Of a stretch of DNA of 64,000 nucleotides, positions 62,613-64,000 are shown in pieces. The notes under the pieces were generated by a model. It saw only the letters and a list, made by a program, of their open reading frames with translations, did no database searches and had not been told where the DNA came from. The number at the start of each line of letters is the position of its first letter. Positions within the stretch are counted from its first letter, which is position 1. Origin of the DNA: Rhodospirillum rubrum ATCC 11170. Lineage in GTDB: Bacteria > Pseudomonadota > Alphaproteobacteria > Rhodospirillales > Rhodospirillaceae. The stretch covers positions 753,001 through 817,000 of the forward strand of contig NC_007643.1 of the NCBI RefSeq assembly GCF_000013085.1, in the 5' to 3' direction. The position numbers and the translations under genes were made by a program.

Positions 62613-64000
62613 ATGGCCCGCGCGACGCAAGACAAAACCCTGATGGCTTCCCCGGCGCCGGCCGGCCTTCCCGACGGTCGGATGGTGCGCGTGCGCGAGG
62701 CCGGTCCCGATCTGGCCGGGGTGGACGAGGCGAGCTTCGGCTTTTCCGGCCGGCCGGCGGCCCTCGCCCTGGCCTTCGTGTCCCCCCATCTTGATTTCGC
62801 CGAGGTTCTGGAGGGGCTGCGCCGCCTTGCCGGACCGACGCCGCTGATCGGGGTTTCGTCCTTTGGCGGCCTTTGCGCCTCGTGCCCCGGGGGCGGGCTC
62901 TATCGCTCGGCCGGGCCGGAGGCTCCGGGCATCATTCTTCAGGTGTTCTCGGCCGAGGTGATCGGTACGGTCAGCATTCAGTCGGTTTTTCTGCACAATG
63001 CCGACATCCGCGGCGAGCAACCCAGCCTTGAACGCGACACGCGGGTGGCCAGGATCGGCGCCGATCTGGCAGAGATCGCCTTGCCCTTCGCCCTTGATGC
63101 CCGCGACAGTCTGGCGCTGACCTTTGTCGATGGCCTGTCGGCCTGCGAAAACTACCTGATGGAAGCCATCTACGAGAGCGCGCGCTTTCCCTGTCTGTTC
63201 GTCGGCGGCTCGGCGGCCGGCACCCTTGAGTTCCGTCACACCTATTTGTTCGACGGCCAGCGGGTTCTGGAAGACCACGCGGTGCTGGTTTTCATCAAGC
63301 TGGCCCCGGGCAAGCGCTACGGCATCTTGAAAAGTCAGAACTTCGTCAAATCCGGCGTGGCCTTTTCGGTGGTCGAGGCCGATGCCGATCGGCGGACCGT
63401 CACCTCGGTCCTTGATGAAGCCACCGGCGCCGTGCGTCCGTTCATCGAGGTGTTGGCCGAAACCCTGGGCACCCTTCCCGAAGGGGTGGGCGACAGGCTG
63501 ATCGGCCATACCTTCGGCATCGAGGTCAGCAAGGAATTATTCGTGCGCTCGGTCTCGCGCATCGATCTGGCGGCGGGAACGGTGTCGTTCTTTTGCGACG
63601 TCAATCGCGGCGACCGGCTTGAATTGCTCGACGCCACCGATTTCGTCGAACAGACGCGGCGCGATGTCGTTGATTTCCTGCGCGACAAGCCCCCGCCGCT
63701 GGGGGTTCTGCTCAACGACTGCATCTTGCGCCGCCTCAACAACGAACCGGCCCTGGCCGGTCTCAATGACCTGTGGCTGACCGAGACGGCGGGGTTTTCG
63801 ACCTTTGGCGAGCTGCTCGGCATCAATATCAATCAGACCCTGACGGCGGTCGCCTTTTTCGACGATCCCGACGGCGCCTTCCATGATTCCTTCGTCGATG
63901 GCTTTCCCCTGCATTACGCCAGCTATTGCAGCTATTTCACCCTGACCCGGCTGCACCGCCTGGAAAGTGTCGCCCGGCTGCGCGCCGATATGACCACCCG
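62613..64000 (+). CDS. FIST-domain sensory protein (3' end missing)
   Basis: The frame from ATG 62613 (with GGGAGG upstream) stays open to the end of the window, 462 codons. FIST_N spans about residues 45-240 (GVSSFGGLCA, LTFVDGLSACENYLMEAIYE and FVGGSAAGTLEFRHTYLFDGQRVLEDHAVLVFI are typical) and FIST_C about 250-410 (DCNRGDRLELLDAT-like FFCDVNRGDRLELLDAT, GVLLNDCILRR, GELLGININQTL). FIST modules bind small ligands, probably amino acids, and usually precede kinase, cyclase or chemoreceptor outputs. The output domain must lie beyond the window. Confidence 0.88.
   Translation, partial: MARATQDKTLMASPAPAGLPDGRMVRVREAGPDLAGVDEASFGFSGRPAALALAFVSPHLDFAEVLEGLRRLAGPTPLIGVSSFGGLCASCPGGGLYRSAGPEAPGIILQVFSAEVIGTVSIQSVFLHNADIRGEQPSLERDTRVARIGADLAEIALPFALDARDSLALTFVDGLSACENYLMEAIYESARFPCLFVGGSAAGTLEFRHTYLFDGQRVLEDHAVLVFIKLAPGKRYGILKSQNFVKSGVAFSVVEADADRRTVTSVLDEATGAVRPFIEVLAETLGTLPEGVGDRLIGHTFGIEVSKELFVRSVSRIDLAAGTVSFFCDVNRGDRLELLDATDFVEQTRRDVVDFLRDKPPPLGVLLNDCILRRLNNEPALAGLNDLWLTETAGFSTFGELLGININQTLTAVAFFDDPDGAFHDSFVDGFPLHYASYCSYFTLTRLHRLESVARLRADMTT

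Overview
The window is high-GC (about 65%) alphaproteobacterial chromosome. Gene content and order suggest a Rhodospirillum-like member of the Rhodospirillales: an acetate permease operon, a PutR/PutA pair, a late cobalamin pathway cluster, two-component signalling with HisKA_2 and CHASE3 kinases, an MCP with a C-terminal hemerythrin domain, and a FIST sensor. The genus is an inference from protein style and synteny, because no rRNA is present. No CRISPR array, replication origin or rRNA operon was seen.

Layout. 1-8735: end of an MCP-hemerythrin, then a leftward block with a DnaQ-like exonuclease, a cNMP/CBS/DUF294 protein, ActP plus its DUF485 partner, a glycine-zipper lipoprotein, an SLT lytic transglycosylase and RecX. 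8873-17102: a rightward housekeeping run with an ABC-2 permease, lgt, a MidA-type methyltransferase, pgeF, an unknown lipoprotein, prs, purD and a threonine/serine dehydratase. 17155-22605: a leftward methyltransferase / secreted protein / tadA group, a rightward class I amidotransferase-rluB-rsmD group, then leftward marC and putR. 22762-28128: putA, argO and argP. 28071-37177: signalling genes (EAL response regulator with its Cache histidine kinase; a three-gene kinase/receiver operon) enclosing trhA, a second-type infA and a cold-shock gene. 37447-41792: cobalamin nucleotide-loop genes cobT, cobS, cobC, cobU and a CobW GTPase.

42406-47252 is the accessory region. A tRNA-Ser(GGA) gene is followed by a tyrosine integrase interrupted by an in-frame TGA. 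Next comes a clearly AT-richer, translationally coupled three-gene cassette: a zinc-ribbon protein, a degenerate Hint-like small protein, and a PD-(D/E)XK/Mrr-like nuclease. Then comes an IS110-family element with a candidate bridge RNA immediately upstream of its transposase. A perfect 111-bp inverted repeat, a second copy of the 5' part of the integrase gene, brackets the integrase core and cassette. This cassette is the best candidate for an undescribed, probably defence-related, system. A glyoxalase-like/MATE/TetR group and a divergent PhlG-like hydrolase follow (47257-50831).

51033-64000 returns to core genes: a 12-cysteine exported protein next to glutathione reductase, class II DAHP synthase, nicotinate phosphoribosyltransferase, TauE/SafE with a divergent LysR regulator, NAD synthetase, a glutamyl-tRNA synthetase, cysS, and the start of a FIST-domain sensor that runs off the right edge. 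A family of short palindromes with GGG/CCC cores recurs at least four times. One copy appears to have changed the C-terminus of the glyoxalase-like protein, and an adjoining palindrome supplies the cobC stop codon.
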